Notes under the pieces: model-generated | What the model was told of the DNA's origin: nothing | The model's database searches: none | Seen by the model: only the letters and a program-made list of their open reading frames with translations | Part shown: positions 10,401 to 21,772 of the stretch, piece by piece | Layout: each line of letters begins with the position of its first letter | Position numbering within the stretch: the stretch's first letter is position 1 | Assembly (NCBI RefSeq): GCF_901933205.1 | Contig: NC_044574.1 | Coordinates: forward strand, 1,366,501-1,430,500 | Origin: Camarhynchus parvulus | Lineage: Eukaryota > Chordata > Aves > Passeriformes > Thraupidae | Direction: 5' to 3' | DNA length: 64,000 nucleotides | Program-made: the position numbers and the translations under genes

Positions 10401-12004
10401 CCACACCTGAAATTGGGTCTGTCCCATGGGAATCCCCTCCAGCAGCGCAGGAGGAATTTCAGTCTCTTGGAGAAGTGTGGGAACAAGCCAGGTGGGTTGT
10501 CCTGGGATCTTCCAGCTGCCTGAAGAGGCAAATCCCCAGTTCTGGGGTTACAACCTATCCCTGGATGTGTCCCGGCTCCAAACTGGGATTTCCCCTGAGC
10601 CAGGACACATCTCCAGGAGCCTGGAGCACCCTCCAGCTTTGCTGCTTGGGCAGGTCCATGAGCAGCTTCCAGGTTTTCCAGAGCATGGATCAGCTCTGGA
10701 AGCTGTGGAGCTGATCCAGCAAATCAAGGGTTTGTGTTAATCCTGTCCCTGCTAAGCCAGGTCTGGAAAAGCTGGGAATTACGGTTCGGAGACAGAGGAG
10801 CCACCTGGATTGGGCCCAGCTGGAGGCTGGAGGGTGTCCAGGTGCATTATTCTGGAGGGAATAAACCCTCCCGAGCTCCTCAGCAGCTTTGGGATCACGG
10901 GATCGGGACGGAGCTGGACCTGAGCATTCCGGGCTGCACCGGCACGAACTGGGATGTGCCGGGCTGGGATTCATGGAAGCGGCTTCCCCAGGGAGTTTCC
11001 TGTTTGTTCCTTCAAGGAGGCATCTTCCCACAAGGAGCATCCCATCCAGCACATTTAGGAGCTAATGGGATGATCCCATTGTTTGGTTCTCTTCCCTTAA
11101 TTAAAGCACACAAATTGAGGCACAAAAAGAAAAAAAGTGGAAAAATTAAAGTAAATAACACAGAATCCATTTGTTTTATTTAATTCCTCTGTCTTCTGCA
11201 ACAATCTCCAGGGAAATCAAGGAAGCTCCAAAAAAGGGGAACAATGTCCATGTGGAGGCCACAGGTTGCCGTAAATAGACTTTGGAAGGAGAGGACGGGA
11301 AAGAAAAAAGGGATTGAGCTCCTGATAAATGAGGGTGGGGATTGGGAAGGCCGGAGATGCTCCACAGGGAGCTTCCTTCTGGATCCCCACTGCGGGAATG
11401 GGAGGGAGGGAAAATGAGGATTTCGGAAGGTGCCTGCCCTCGGTTCTTGGCTGAGGAACACAGGAAAGGAGAATGGATGTGGCCACATGGGAAAAGCGTG
11501 GAAAACAGGCTGGGAGCACCATGGATGGGGAATTTGAGGGATTTCACATGGATTTGTGCCATCCTGCCCAATCCAGGGGGCGGAGAGGCTGAAATCCACA
11601 GAGAGAATTCCAGAATTCTCCCTGTGGAAGTGAAAGGGGCCCTGGCTTGGTCTGGGAGGCAGAATCCTGCTCTGCCAACCCCCTTCCCTGGAGAAGGCAT
11701 CGCTCATCCCAGGTTTCTGGCAGAAAATTCCCCGGGAATGTGGCTCCCATCATTCCCGTCCAACATGCCATGGAGAGGAGATCAATTCGATTGCTCCGCT
11801 TCCCTTTCTTGCCATTCCCACCTCGGTGCCCTCCGCACATCCCTCTGCACATTCCCAAGGGTGGGAATGATCTGGAAGAGCTCCTCCCCTCGTGTGGGAC
11901 CCTCTGCTTACCCCTTGTCCTGGGGCCTTGGGACGATTCCTTTGGATTTTCCAACGGAGTGAGGGAGTCTGGAATTCCTGGCATGAAACTCCCAGTGTTT
12001 TCCT
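10401..12004. other. Unique DNA, nothing recognised
   Basis: About 1.6 kb of ordinary composition. Long open frames on both strands (for example plus 11342-11962 and minus 11176-11707) overlap each other and have no recognisable domain. No splice-bounded exon stands out. Confidence 0.45.
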
Positions 12005-12358
12005 CCTAAACATGCTTATTTATTACCTATATTTTATTTACATATTTTTATTTAGATTTTAATTATTATTTTATTATTTATTTTAATTCTTATTAATTTT
12101 TATATTTTATTCTTGTATTTTATTTTATTGATTTCTATATTTTATATTTTATTTTTATATTTTGTTTTCATTTTAAATTTTATTTTATTCTATTATTTAT
12201 TTCTATTATTTATTCTTATTGATTATTGTATTGGTTTATAAGGTATTATTTATTTAACTCACATAATTTCTTTTTCATTAACTATTTAAATAAATAATAA
12301 TTGAATTTATTACTTTTAATAAATAATTAACGATTATAATTAACCATTTGCCGACTAT
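12005..12358. repeat. AT-rich low-complexity island
   Basis: Almost entirely A and T, made of irregular TTTATTTT and ATTATTTA words with no fixed period. It ends at the 3' terminus of a CR1 fragment. Confidence 0.9.
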
Positions 12359-12460
12359 AAAATCATAAAATCACAGAATCACGGAACGATTTGGGTTGGA
12401 ACAGACCTTGAGGATCATCTCCTTCCAATTCCCTGCCTTGGGCATGGAACCTTCTGCTAA
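12359..12460 (-). mobile_element. CR1 LINE 3'-end fragment
   Basis: Antisense copy showing ATCACAGAATCACGGAACGA, TTTGGGTTGGAACAGACCTT and GAGGATCATCTCC, the last ~100 bp of CR1. The ATCACAGAATCAC start is the 8-bp terminal repeat region of the element. Confidence 0.88.
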
Positions 12461-12658
12461 AAAATCCAAGGAAAAGGCTTAAATTATGGATTTACCAAAG
12501 GAAATGGGGGAAGTCAGGAATGAGGGGCTGGGTTTGGGATATTTTCAATTTGTTTTTACTCTTGTCTTGAAGCACCCAAAAATCCTCCACGAAATCCCTG
12601 ATTTCTTTGGGAAAAAGAAATCGAGGAAACAAAGCAGTTCAGGACAATTTCTGATTTC

Positions 12659-12955
12659 AAATTCCGATATTTGGAGACAAATCTCTCCCTGGTTTTTGCT
12701 CTAACGAGGAATCACAAAAATCCAATATTTGGAGACAAATCCCTTCTTGATTTTTGCCCTAATGAGGAATTCCAAAAATCTAATATTTGGAGACAAATCC
12801 CTTCTTGATTTTTACCCAAATGAGGAGTCCCAAAAATTCAATATTTGGAGACAAATCCCTTCCTGGCTTTTTGCCCTAATGAGGAATCCCAAAAATCCAA
12901 TATTTGGAGACAAATCCCTCCCTGATTTTTTCCCCAATGAGGAATCCCACACCAG
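12659..12955. repeat. 58-bp tandem array, 5 copies
   Basis: The word ATATTTGGAGACAAATC recurs at 12667, 12725, 12783, 12841 and 12900, giving a period of 58-59 bp. The rest of the unit (TTTTGCCCTAATGAGGAAT, then CAAAAATC) varies slightly. Confidence 0.95.
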
Positions 12956-13439
12956 AGAAAAGATGTTTGGTCAAAGCTTAGTTTGGAAAAAACAAACAAA
13001 TCCCCAAAATTCCATATAAGTTCCCCAAAATTCATTATCCAGGAGCTCCTAACGAGCAGAAGATGAGCAGAATGAGCTGCTCTCATCGAGCTGTAGGGCT
13101 GGTCCTACAAAACGAGGGAAGGAGGGATGAGAGGAATATGGGATGATGGGGATTGTTCCAGGAAGGAGACGGCAGCTGGAGGAACGCTTCCGATCCAGCC
13201 GGGGCAGAGCGGGAAGGACGCGGAGCAGAGCGAGGGAAAACAACCCCAAGCACCACCCCTGTTTTGTTTCCCATTATTGCTCTAATTCCAGGCTAATTGG
13301 AAACGGCCTGGATGTGTTTAGGAACACGAGGGACATCTGGATCTCGTTGGAAGAGCTCCGCTTTTCCGAGTGGCGCCTTCCATTTTCATCCCAGGCCAAA
13401 GATTCCCACATCACGACTTGTCCTCTTTCTTTCTCACCA
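12956..13439. other. Unique DNA, nothing recognised
   Basis: Part of 13170-13250 is CpG-bearing and purine-rich, but too short to call a CpG island. No gene is seen. Confidence 0.45.
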
Positions 13440-13505
13440 TTTTTTTCTTTTTTGTTTGGTTTGTTTTTGTTTTGTTTTTGTTTTTGTTTTTTAATAATTT
13501 TTTAT
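13440..13505. repeat. T-rich (TTTTG)n tract
   Basis: A run of T with regularly spaced G (TTTTTGTTTTGTTTTTG). It resembles an A-rich (CAAAA)n simple repeat read on the other strand. Confidence 0.85.
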
Positions 13506-13869
13506 TTTTCCCCCCCTTCCTTTCCAGCAAAGGGGAGGTTGAACTTTCGACTCCGTGGAAAACAGTTGGAGAGAAAGCCTGAGAAATCCCAGGAGAGCCA
13601 TTGAGCCTTTCTTCCCATTATCCTGCTTGATTCCTTGCTGTTCCTTGCTTCTTTCAATCCAGCCTGGAGCTGCTTCGTGCTGGTGGCACGAAGGGAAAAA
13701 TGGGAAGGCACGAGAGGAGCCGGGAGGAAAACTATGGGGAAAAAAAATGAAAAATAGCAAAGAAGAGTTTGTGAGGTCAGACGTGGAGAAACAAAGACAA
13801 TTCCACGGAAGAGTATCCCTGAGCTGGGCCAGGAGTTGAGCTTTGCCAAAGGGATGGATCCACACAAAT
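13506..13869. other. Unique DNA, nothing recognised
   Basis: Flanks the left arm of the inverted repeat at 13870. The minus open frame 13491-14156 spans this part and the arm but has no domain. Confidence 0.45.
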
Positions 13870-14822
13870 ATTCCATGGTTTTCTGTTCCGGCCCCGGCTC
13901 CTTTGGGAAGTTCTCCTGCAGGCCCAGAGTTATCCGAGGTCATGGGAAGGGCTCTCCTTGGGGGTTTCTGCCGGGATTCCCAAGGATTTTCCTCCATCTC
14001 CTCATGGCTGCTTCCCCATATTCCAAAGGCAGAGCCATCGGATTTCTCCATCATCCAAGGAAGCTGAGGGTGGTTTTCCTGGGAAAACCAAGTCCTGGTC
14101 CCACCTGGGTGGATGGTTGGGAATTCCATGTGTGGATGGAAGCCAAACAAAGCCATTTCTGGGAATCAGGACACATTCCCAGATTCCTGCTTTCCTCCCT
14201 CTTCCCAAGGCCCATCTTCAGGAGTCCTGGCTTTCCCAAATGGAGCAGCAAGGAAGGAGCCTGGGATCCACGGAAGGAGCCCAAGATCCAAGATCTCCTT
14301 GTGGACTGAACCAAAGGGAAAATCCCGGTTCTCCTCCGGTGTCTCCAGCGCTCCTTTGGGTTTGGCAAGCTGCAGGATTGTCTCCCATTGGGAATTCTGG
14401 AGGAGAGAGGAGACAATAAAGGAATTGTGGGAATCTTTCCCTCCTCAGCCAGGAGAGGAGCAGAAAACTCCCAAATCCCCACCCTTTGGAGAAGAGAGGC
14501 TCTTGGGAAGAGGGAGGAAAGCTGGGAATGTGTCCTGATCCCAGAAATGGCTTTGTTCGGCTTCCATCCACAAGGGGAATTCCCAACCATCCACCCAGGT
14601 GGGACCAGGACTCGGTTCTCCCAGCAAAACCATCCTCAGCTTCCTTGGATGATGGAGAAATCCGATGGCTCAGCCTTTGGAATCACAAGGACATGGAAGA
14701 AAATCCTTGGGAATCCCGGCAGAAACCCCCAAGAAGAGCCCTTTCCATGACCTCGGATAACTCTGGGCCCGCAGGAGAACTTCCCAAAGGAGCTGGGACA
14801 GGAACAGAAAGTCATGGAATGC
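13870..14822. repeat. Large inverted repeat, ~330-345 bp arms, ~280 bp loop
   Basis: The left arm 13870-14215 and right arm about 14495-14822 are reverse complements at most positions. Matching landmarks, outer to inner, include TCCTTTGGGAAG with CTTCCCAAAGGA, GTTATCCGAGGTCATGG with CCATGACCTCGGATAAC, GGATTTCTCCATCATCCAAG with CTTGGATGATGGAGAAATCC, and AAGCCAAACAAAGCCATTTC with GAAATGGCTTTGTTCGGCTT. A few short indels occur, such as CTCATGGCTGCTTCCCCATA in the left arm only. Neither arm resembles CR1 except at the extreme right end. The origin is unknown. Confidence 0.92.
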
Positions 14823-14900
14823 TAGAGGTTGGAAAAGACCTCCAAGGTCACCAGGTCCAACCACCAGCCCGTGTCCCCAAGTGTCCCTCTCCAAAGGTTC
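14808..14900 (-). mobile_element. CR1 LINE 3'-end fragment
   Basis: Antisense copy: GTCATGGAATGCTAGAGGTT, GGAAAAGACCTCCAAGGTCA, CCAGGTCCAACCACC. It abuts the outer end of the inverted-repeat right arm, which suggests a shared breakpoint. Confidence 0.82.
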
Positions 14901-15049
14901 TGTTGGAGGTGGGGATTGGAAGAATCCCAATGATAAGGAAAATAGAAGAGATAAAATCATGGATCTGCTCCTCCAAAGGAACGCCAAAAGAAATCAAGTT
15001 GGATAAGAAAATCCAAGGTAAGAAGTTGTTCATGGAATTATCTTGCCAT

Positions 15050-15745
15050 TAATTAATACCATTTTAATAAAAATGAAGGGTTTTTATTAATTTTTAATTA
15101 AAAGCCTTGAGGGTTTTTTCCCTCTTAATTCCCCCCCCCCTTTTTCTGAAAAGAAAAACATAAAATAATTGAAGTTAAATAAAATGTCTATAACTGCACT
15201 TTTATATAATTCCATAGAATTTTATTATATATATTTATATATATTTTATGTTTTTATACTATACAATTATATTTATTATTGTTTACAATTGTAGTTATAT
15301 AATTGTAATAATTATAATTATATAAAAATAAAATATAATTATAATTGTATAATTGTATAATTGTATAATTGTATAATTGTATAATTGTATATATAATTTT
15401 TATAATTATGATTTATTCATAATGTATCTATAATAGTTATTTTATATTATATGCATATAGCTTTATTATATTTGCATAAATATGATGCTTTTATAGAGAT
15501 ACTTCATATTTTAGAAAGCCAAAATTAATATAATATTTTTATTAATGAATTAATAAATAATGTAATCAATAACAAATAGATTAATTATATAATAATATAA
15601 AATATTATAGGTATATTAAATAATAAAATATAATGAATAATATATTAAATAATATATTATAAAGATAATAAACTAAATAAAAAATAATATATTACTTGTT
15701 TAATGAATAATTTATTATTAGTTTAATTATCAAAGTTTTATGGAA
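15050..15745. repeat. AT-rich island with (TTGTATAA)n core
   Basis: About 700 bp of near-pure A/T. An octamer run TTGTATAATTGTATAATTG lies at about 15340-15395. Many short palindromes such as TATATATA could extrude cruciforms. No gene. Confidence 0.9.
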
Positions 15746-16365
15746 AAAAATGAAGGGTTGGCCTAACTGGTCTTGGCTTGGCTTCTTCTTGCCTTGGAAA
15801 ATGTTTATTCCTGGAAAAATTCTTGGAATTCTGGAAGAAACCTGCGAGTGATGGATGAAGAATTTCCTCCGGGCGATTTTATGTTGCGAGGAGCGTGGAT
15901 CATTCCCAAACCGCGGATTCATGGAATCGCCGAGGCTGGAGAAGACCTCAGGACCCGCGGGTCCAAGCAGGGCTGCGAGAGGAAGGAAGCGGAGCAGAGA
16001 TCCCGCTTTTCCAGCTGCTCCCAAAGGCATTCCTGGGAAAAGGGACCTTGCGGGGATCAGCTTTTCCCACCAAAGGGAATCAGGATTCCCCTTGGAATCC
16101 TTCCAAAGGATTCTCCTGGATGTTCCTGCAGCGGGATCCGAGTGGAAGCCGGATCAGGGGGATGGAAGGGGATGGGAGAAGCTGCAGCTCCTTATCCCTG
16201 GGATTTATCCAAGACGCTGATGCTCCACATCCCCATTTTCCAAGGATTTTCTCCCATTTTCTCTTGGAAGCAGAAGGAACCCAACGCCTTCAGAAGCTGC
16301 CAGGAATTTTTCTCTCCAAAAATAGAGTTCAAAGAATTCCTGTGTTATTTTATGGGATTTCAATA
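15746..16365. other. Ordinary-composition stretch between two AT islands
   Basis: At 15918-15975 there is a very short antisense CR1-like match (TTCATGGAATCGCCGAGGCT, GGAGAAGACCTC). Nothing else is recognised. The long plus frames here carry no domain. Confidence 0.45.
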
Positions 16366-16862
16366 ATATTTTATTCTATTATATTATATTTCACAGTATT
16401 TTATAGTATTTATATATATCATATATATTTATGTTAATTATATTTATATTTATGATTTAAATATATATTTTATTTTATTTACTTTATAATAACTTTATTT
16501 ATTATATATAATAAATAACATATATGTAACATTATATATAACGTTATATAACAATAACATATATATATATAACATTATATATAATAAATAACATATTATA
16601 CAATATATTTATTTATAAAGTATTTATTCTATAATATTTAATATGTATTTACATTGTTAATATTAATATCAACATGTATCTTAATACTATAAATATAATT
16701 AATGTTATTTATGCATTATATATTTATAATATAGTGATTTTATAGATATAAAAATATATGACGATATATTTAAATATTAGAATATTAGAATATTATAGTG
16801 TTATAATATTATAATTTTATTTTATAATATATTATATATTACATTACATTACATTGTACGTT
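16366..16862. repeat. AT-rich island
   Basis: Nearly pure A/T with repeated ATAACATATATATAT, TTATATATAATAAATAACAT and a TATAACGTTATA palindrome near 16540. It ends in a short (ACATT)n run at 16840-16855. Confidence 0.9.
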
Positions 16863-17975
16863 TCTCCCTATGTTATGGAAGGTGTTCCTGGTATCCCATA
16901 ATGCCATGAAATCCTTCCAAAATCCCATTTTTATTTTCTTTTCCCCAAATCCTTCCGAGCAGCTGCCTCTGAGAATTCCTTCTCTTCCATCCTGGATGAA
17001 AGGAGCTCCTGTTTCTGTTGTAATTAAGGCGCTTCGTTACCAATTAATTACAACAGAAGCAGGGCAGGCTTTGATCTCCAACAGGAGATTTGCCCAGAAT
17101 GATTGGAAAAGGCAAGCAAAAGGAAATCAGGGAATACTTCCATGACTCAATCGTGACAGCCCGAGTCACGTTGCCCGATGAATCCATGGAAAATTATTGG
17201 AATTATTCTGGAATCACAAGAACACAAATAAAGCAACGCCTCAGAAATCTAAAATATGCTCCCGGTGTTTTTTCCTTTTTTTCTGAAATTTGTCTTCCCC
17301 TGATTCTTTCCTTGGAATGTCTCCACTTCCACGAGGAAACTCTGGAACTGTGGTGCGTCCCAAAAGTTCTGTTCTCAGTCAGGAATTCTTTTGGCAGAGG
17401 TTTTCCAAGCACCTTTTTTGGAACTCCCTGGCCAGAAAACGGTGCTGAGAGGTGCCCTACGTCAGCTGCTCCCAGGAAAAATTCCAACTGTTTTCATCTT
17501 CCTGCTGCCCCTTGAGCAGCAAATCCTGTCCCAAAAATCATGGACTCCTCTACTGGACACTTTTATGAATAAATAAGGGAAAAGGGAAATGTTAAAGGCT
17601 CTTTTTTTGCCAATAAAAACAGTGAAAAGGGTTAAAGGAGCCCAAATGTTTAAAATAATTTAAAAAATGGCTGGGGCCAAGCTCAAAGTCCAGCCTAGGG
17701 AAAGAACTGGATGTGGAATGTTGGGATAAGTGGGATTCACCAGGGTGGGCAGCTCCTGGAATATCCAGAGCCGAGCCAGGGCTGTCCCTGGGACAATCTG
17801 GGACAAGTCCTGCCCTTAATACCGAGTCTGGTTTGCTGGGCCAGGCTTTTCGGGTCTCTCCTAAATCTTCCAGTGACAGATTCCCGGTGTTCCCATCCCT
17901 CTGGAATCCAGGAGTCAGTCCAGGGGCATCCTGGAGCTTCCGGGGAGCATCCAAGGTCCTAAGATGCTGCTTCCC
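16863..17975. other. Unique DNA containing one hairpin
   Basis: No gene seen. A short strong hairpin lies at 17008-17063 and is listed separately. Confidence 0.45.
17008..17063. repeat. Short hairpin: 20-bp stem, 16-nt loop
   Basis: CCTGTTTCTGTTGTAATTAA at 17008-17027 pairs with TTAATTACAACAGAAGCAGG at 17044-17063 with a single mismatch. The loop is 17028-17043. Size and shape would fit a small MITE remnant or a short RNA hairpin. No flanking evidence decides which. Confidence 0.9.
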
Positions 17976-18062
17976 TTGAAATTATGGAATGGTTTGGGTG
18001 GGAAGGGATCTCCACGATGAGCCAGTTCCACTCCTTGCCATGGGCAGGGATCCCCTCTGGAA
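17976..18062 (-). mobile_element. CR1 3'-end fragment, left of a facing pair
   Basis: Antisense: TTATGGAATGGTTTGGGTGG, GAAGGGATCTCC, CCATGGGCAGGGAT. It faces the sense copy at 18136-18258 across about 75 bp that contain (GATGAG)n. Confidence 0.85.
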
Positions 18063-18135
18063 TGTGTGGGATCCCAAAGTCCAGGAATCGGGATGAGGAT
18101 GAGGATGAGGCCCTGGCACAGGTATTCCCAAAGAA

Positions 18136-18258
18136 ACTGTGGCTGGAAGTGTCCAAGGTTGGGCAGGGCTTGGAGCCACCTGGGATGGTGGAAGGTTGGG
18201 GCTGGATCCATTCAAGGTCCCTTCCAACCCAAACCGTTCTGTAATTCTGTGATTCCCC
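18136..18258 (+). mobile_element. CR1 3'-end fragment, right of a facing pair
   Basis: Sense: GCTGGAAGTGTCCAAGGTTG, GAGCCACCTGGGAT, AAGGTCCCTTCCAACCCAAA, ending with the CR1 terminal octamer-type repeat TTCTGTAATTCTGTGATTC at 18237-18255. Confidence 0.88.
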
Positions 18259-20026
18259 AAAATAAATTTCTCCATAAATTATCGGAGAAATCTCCAAGAG
18301 AGCGGTGGATACGACACTTTTTACTGAGTCTGGTTTTTCCTGGAGAAGCAGCCGGAGCCAGGGTGACCTTCAGTGTCCTCTGTGACCTGGATTCTCCATG
18401 AGGAAGTGACTCTGACCTTCTCTGGGAATGTGGGAGAACATTCCAGGCGAACCCGAATCCAGGTTTATCACAAACCTTTAGTCCTCCACAGCACCCTAAA
18501 GGCTGGACTGGGTGGATTTAGAGCCCTCCAGCATTTCCAGAATGTTCTGCAGCACCCCAGGAGCCTCATCCACCTCCCAGACCGAAACATCTCACGGATT
18601 AAAAAACTTCCTTCCCTCTCAATCCGCTCTGGATGCAATTCCAGCTCAGCGGAGCAACCAGCTGGCTCCTGGAGCTTCCACCTGGCTGGGACCTGTGTCC
18701 CAGGTCCTCTTCCAGAAATATTCCTGGTGAAGTGTCACCTACACAGAGCTCACCAGATTTCCTGGGAGGGCCTGGAGTGCTTCCGGCCAGGAGCGATTCC
18801 CACCCAATGGAATCGTTTCGGCTTCGTTGCCTCAGCGCCAGTTGTGTAACCCCTTGGCAGAATTCCCGATCATTTGTAAATTTTTGTCTCCATGTTTTGA
18901 TAGGAAAAATAGCTCAAAGGCGCTGCTAATAAATCCCTTCATCCTTGGCATTCCCTGTGTCCCGTGCTCCATCCACGCTGGAAATCGCCGGAGGAATCGC
19001 GGCCCTTTGGCGTCGTGGTGATATTCCGGATCCAGAGATTGGGTGAAACCTGGGACAAGAGGAAAACTGACATTCCCTAAGGATTGAGCACCTGGACACG
19101 GGATTTGTGCTTTTCCATGGAATGTCACTTCTCATCGCACCTTTCCCGGTCTCCTCTGTGTTCTCCTCGTGACAAACTGGAAACTACAGGAGGAAAAAAG
19201 GGAAAATTTGCATCTCTCTTCTCATCTCTGGAATGAGAACATTCCCCAGCTCTCCCTCTCCTTTTCCTGAAATCTTGGCATGGAGCGAGATTCCGACCTG
19301 GAAGCAACGCCATGAGAGCCCTTCCTCGGAAGGAATTCCTTTGATTTTGGCCTTGGAACTCGGCCTCTCCTCGCCTTCCTCTCCCATCTCCTGGTGGGAC
19401 AGATGGAATCCAAGTCGCGAGGCAGATCCATGAAAAAGCAACATGATAAGCCAAAAAAAGCTCAGCATTCCAGCCAGGAATGTTTTCCAGGGCCGTTTTG
19501 AGGTGCTCACCCCCAGAATTAGTTGTTCAATGAGCTGATTTTTGATTTTCCATGAGGGATTTGGTGTTTCTTTGGAGTAAACCCCACAAAAAGCCCCTGC
19601 ACGGATGATGTTCCCCTAATTCCTGACTTGGAGCACAAAAATGAGATTTCCCTGGAAAACTGAACACTGTGGCAAAGCTTTCCCTGGATTTTCAATTCCT
19701 TAGACACAGGGAGCTACAAATCCTGGATATTTACCTGGATCTTCCTCTTCCCTCGACCTTTGGCTCCCAGAAATTTTAGGCTCAAGCCCAGGCCTTGCTT
19801 TGTACCTGCTGCAAGCGCAGAAGGTCAGGTGATGGAATTGTCCTCGGAATGCTCATGGAATTTTTTGCTTTCCTTTCAAAGGAAAGGAAACTTCCCAGAA
19901 CCAAATGATTTTTTGGGAATATTTCTTTTTCAGGGAGTCTTATCTCAGGCACCAGAGGAGAAAACACAGCCCCAAAAATTCTTGTCCAGGAAGTGATAAA
20001 AAGCCAGGGAAGGAACAAGGAGAAGA
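18259..20026. other. Unique DNA, nothing recognised
   Basis: About 1.8 kb. Several overlapping open frames on both strands have no recognisable domain and mutually exclude one another. Confidence 0.45.
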
Positions 20027-20305
20027 AAAAGGAAAGGAAAGGAAAGGAAAGGAAAGGAAAGGAAAGGAAAGGAAAGGAAAGGAAAGGAAAGGAAAGGAAA
20101 GGAAAGGAAAGGAAAGGAAAGGGAAAGGAAAGGAAAGGAAAGGAAAGGAAAGGAAAGGAAAGGAAAGGAAAGGAAAGGAAAAGGAAAGGAAAGGAAAGGA
20201 AAGGAAAGGAAAAGGAAAAGGAAAGGAAAGGAAAGGAAAGGAAAGGAAAGGAAAGGAAAGGAAAGGAAAGGAAAGGAAAGGAAAGGAAAGGAAAGGAAAG
20301 GAAAG
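20027..20305. repeat. (AAAGG)n pentanucleotide microsatellite
   Basis: About 275 bp of GGAAA repeats, with rare phase changes (GGGAAA near 20120, AAAAGG near 20178 and 20210-20220). Being purines only on plus, it gives Lys-Glu-Arg-Gly or Phe-Leu-Ser-Pro frames in every phase. Confidence 0.98.
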
Positions 20306-20367
20306 ATTTTGTAACACTTGTGAAATAAATAAATCTGTGCATCCTCCGTGAGGAATTTTCCTGCCTG

Positions 20368-20578
20368 GAACATGGATCCATCCTGATCCCTTTTCCCTCT
20401 TTTCTATGGGATGAACCACAGAAAACCCCAGGTTCTGGAGACACTTGGAAACATTCCTTGTCTGTGCCATGGAGGATGAACCATTGCCTCAGCCCAGAGG
20501 TTTTTTTGGGAAGGAACCAGGCCTTGCACTTTTGCCCTTTCCTCTGGATTTCTCCTCTTTTTCCAGGGAATTCTAAGT
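20368..20578. repeat. Dispersed repeat, copy 1 (direct pair)
   Basis: Shares with 22285-22525, in the same orientation, GTGCCATGGAGGATGAA, the block GCCAGGCCTTGC-like, and TTTGCCCTTTCCTCTGGATT. I do not recognise the family. Confidence 0.8.
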
Positions 20579-21339
20579 TGGCAGCATTTGACAGCACCCT
20601 GAAGAGTCTTTTCTGGATTTAATCCATAGAAAAAAAAAAAAATTATTTCTCCTGCACTTGTCAGGGAGCAGCAGGAGCAGGGTTAAATCCCAACCACCCT
20701 CCTGCTCCCTGACTTGGCCCTGACTGGAAGGGCCCGGAGGCTGAAACAAAACAACCCCAAAAAAAGGGAAAAAACAACTTTTGTTTCCAAATAAACAAAT
20801 TCCTTCTGCCCTCAGGTGTGGGGCTCCATTAATCCTCCCTCCTCTGCCAAGGCCTGGCCTCCATGTGGAGTCCCTGGCTCAGGAAGAATTTGAGGGATGC
20901 TCCAAGCCCCGAGGAAGGCGAAGAGTGATCCCACCCTCCCTTCCATGCCCTTTTCCAGCCCATCTGCGCTTTCTCCCACATTCCCAAAGGATTTTTGGTT
21001 GTTCTGTTGTTGTTTTTTCCTAAACCCAGCCCCACCGGAGCTCTGCCTCCAGATCCAGGGTTTTAATGGATCTCAGGAAGCTGGAAGCTGCGGGGTTCCC
21101 ACAAAGGCTCTGCTGGGATGGGGCTGCCAAGGCTAACAGGAGCTTTCCTGGGCCCACATTCCAACCAGGATATAGCAAGGATGGTGCCTAAATCCCCCTT
21201 TCCATGAACAGCCTGGCTGCAGTGATCCTGCTCCTTTTCCCATCCCCATCCCTGGTGCTGCACTCGTTTCGTTTCTTTGGCTCCAGGATCACCTCGGGTT
21301 TAATTTTGGGGTGATCATGCTGAGTGTCCTTCCCAGAAT
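20579..21339. other. Unique DNA with a GC-rich hairpin
   Basis: No gene seen. At 20660-20671 GTCAGGGAGCAG pairs exactly with CTGCTCCCTGAC at 20702-20713, with further inner pairing CAGGAG/CTCCTG. Confidence 0.55.
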
Positions 21340-21576
21340 CCCAGGTCAGTTTGGGTGGGAAGGGACCTTAAATCCCATCCAGTCCCATGGGCAGGGACAC
21401 CTCCCACTGTCCCAGGTGGATCCAAGCCCCAATGTCCAACCTGGCCTTGGGCACTGCCAGGGATCCAGGGGCAGCCACAGCCAATCTGGGAATTCCAGCC
21501 CAGCCCCTGGCCACCCTCAGAGGGAGGAATTCCTTCCAGATATCCCATCCATCCCTGCCTTCTGGCAGTTTGAAAT
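21340..21576 (-). mobile_element. CR1 LINE 3' fragment
   Basis: Antisense copy of the common subfamily: TTTGGGTGGGAAGGGACCTT, GGGCAGGGACACCTCCCACT, GTGGATCCAAGCCCC, CTTGGGCACTGCCAGGGATC. It continues to the CAGAGGGAGGAATTCCTTCC block, then fades. Confidence 0.9.
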
Positions 21577-21772
21577 GTCTTTCTTGGACAGGATAGCAAT
21601 AAAACAGGGATTTTTAACCCCCAGGATTCCCAGAACATGGAAAATGCATTTGTATCGTCCAGTTAAGGGAAATAACACACCGGATATTTTGGGATTTTTT
21701 TTTTAACTCAGCTGTGCTCGTTTTCAGGTGAAGCTCAGATGTCACTTCCTGCAAAGACATCAAACTTCCCAG

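Noticed and set aside
12005..12358. Replication origin suggested by AT-rich islands (also at 15.1, 16.4, 31.1 and 37.2 kb)
   Set aside because: AT-rich DNA alone is not evidence for an origin in a vertebrate genome, and no other support is visible.
13491..14156. 221-codon minus frame
   Set aside because: It overlaps the left arm of the inverted repeat, and a matching frame exists in the right arm. No domain is recognised.
19940..20470. Lys-Glu-Arg-Gly and Phe-Leu-Ser-Pro frames
   Set aside because: Same cause, from the (AAAGG)n microsatellite. Frames are open in all phases, which a real gene would not show.
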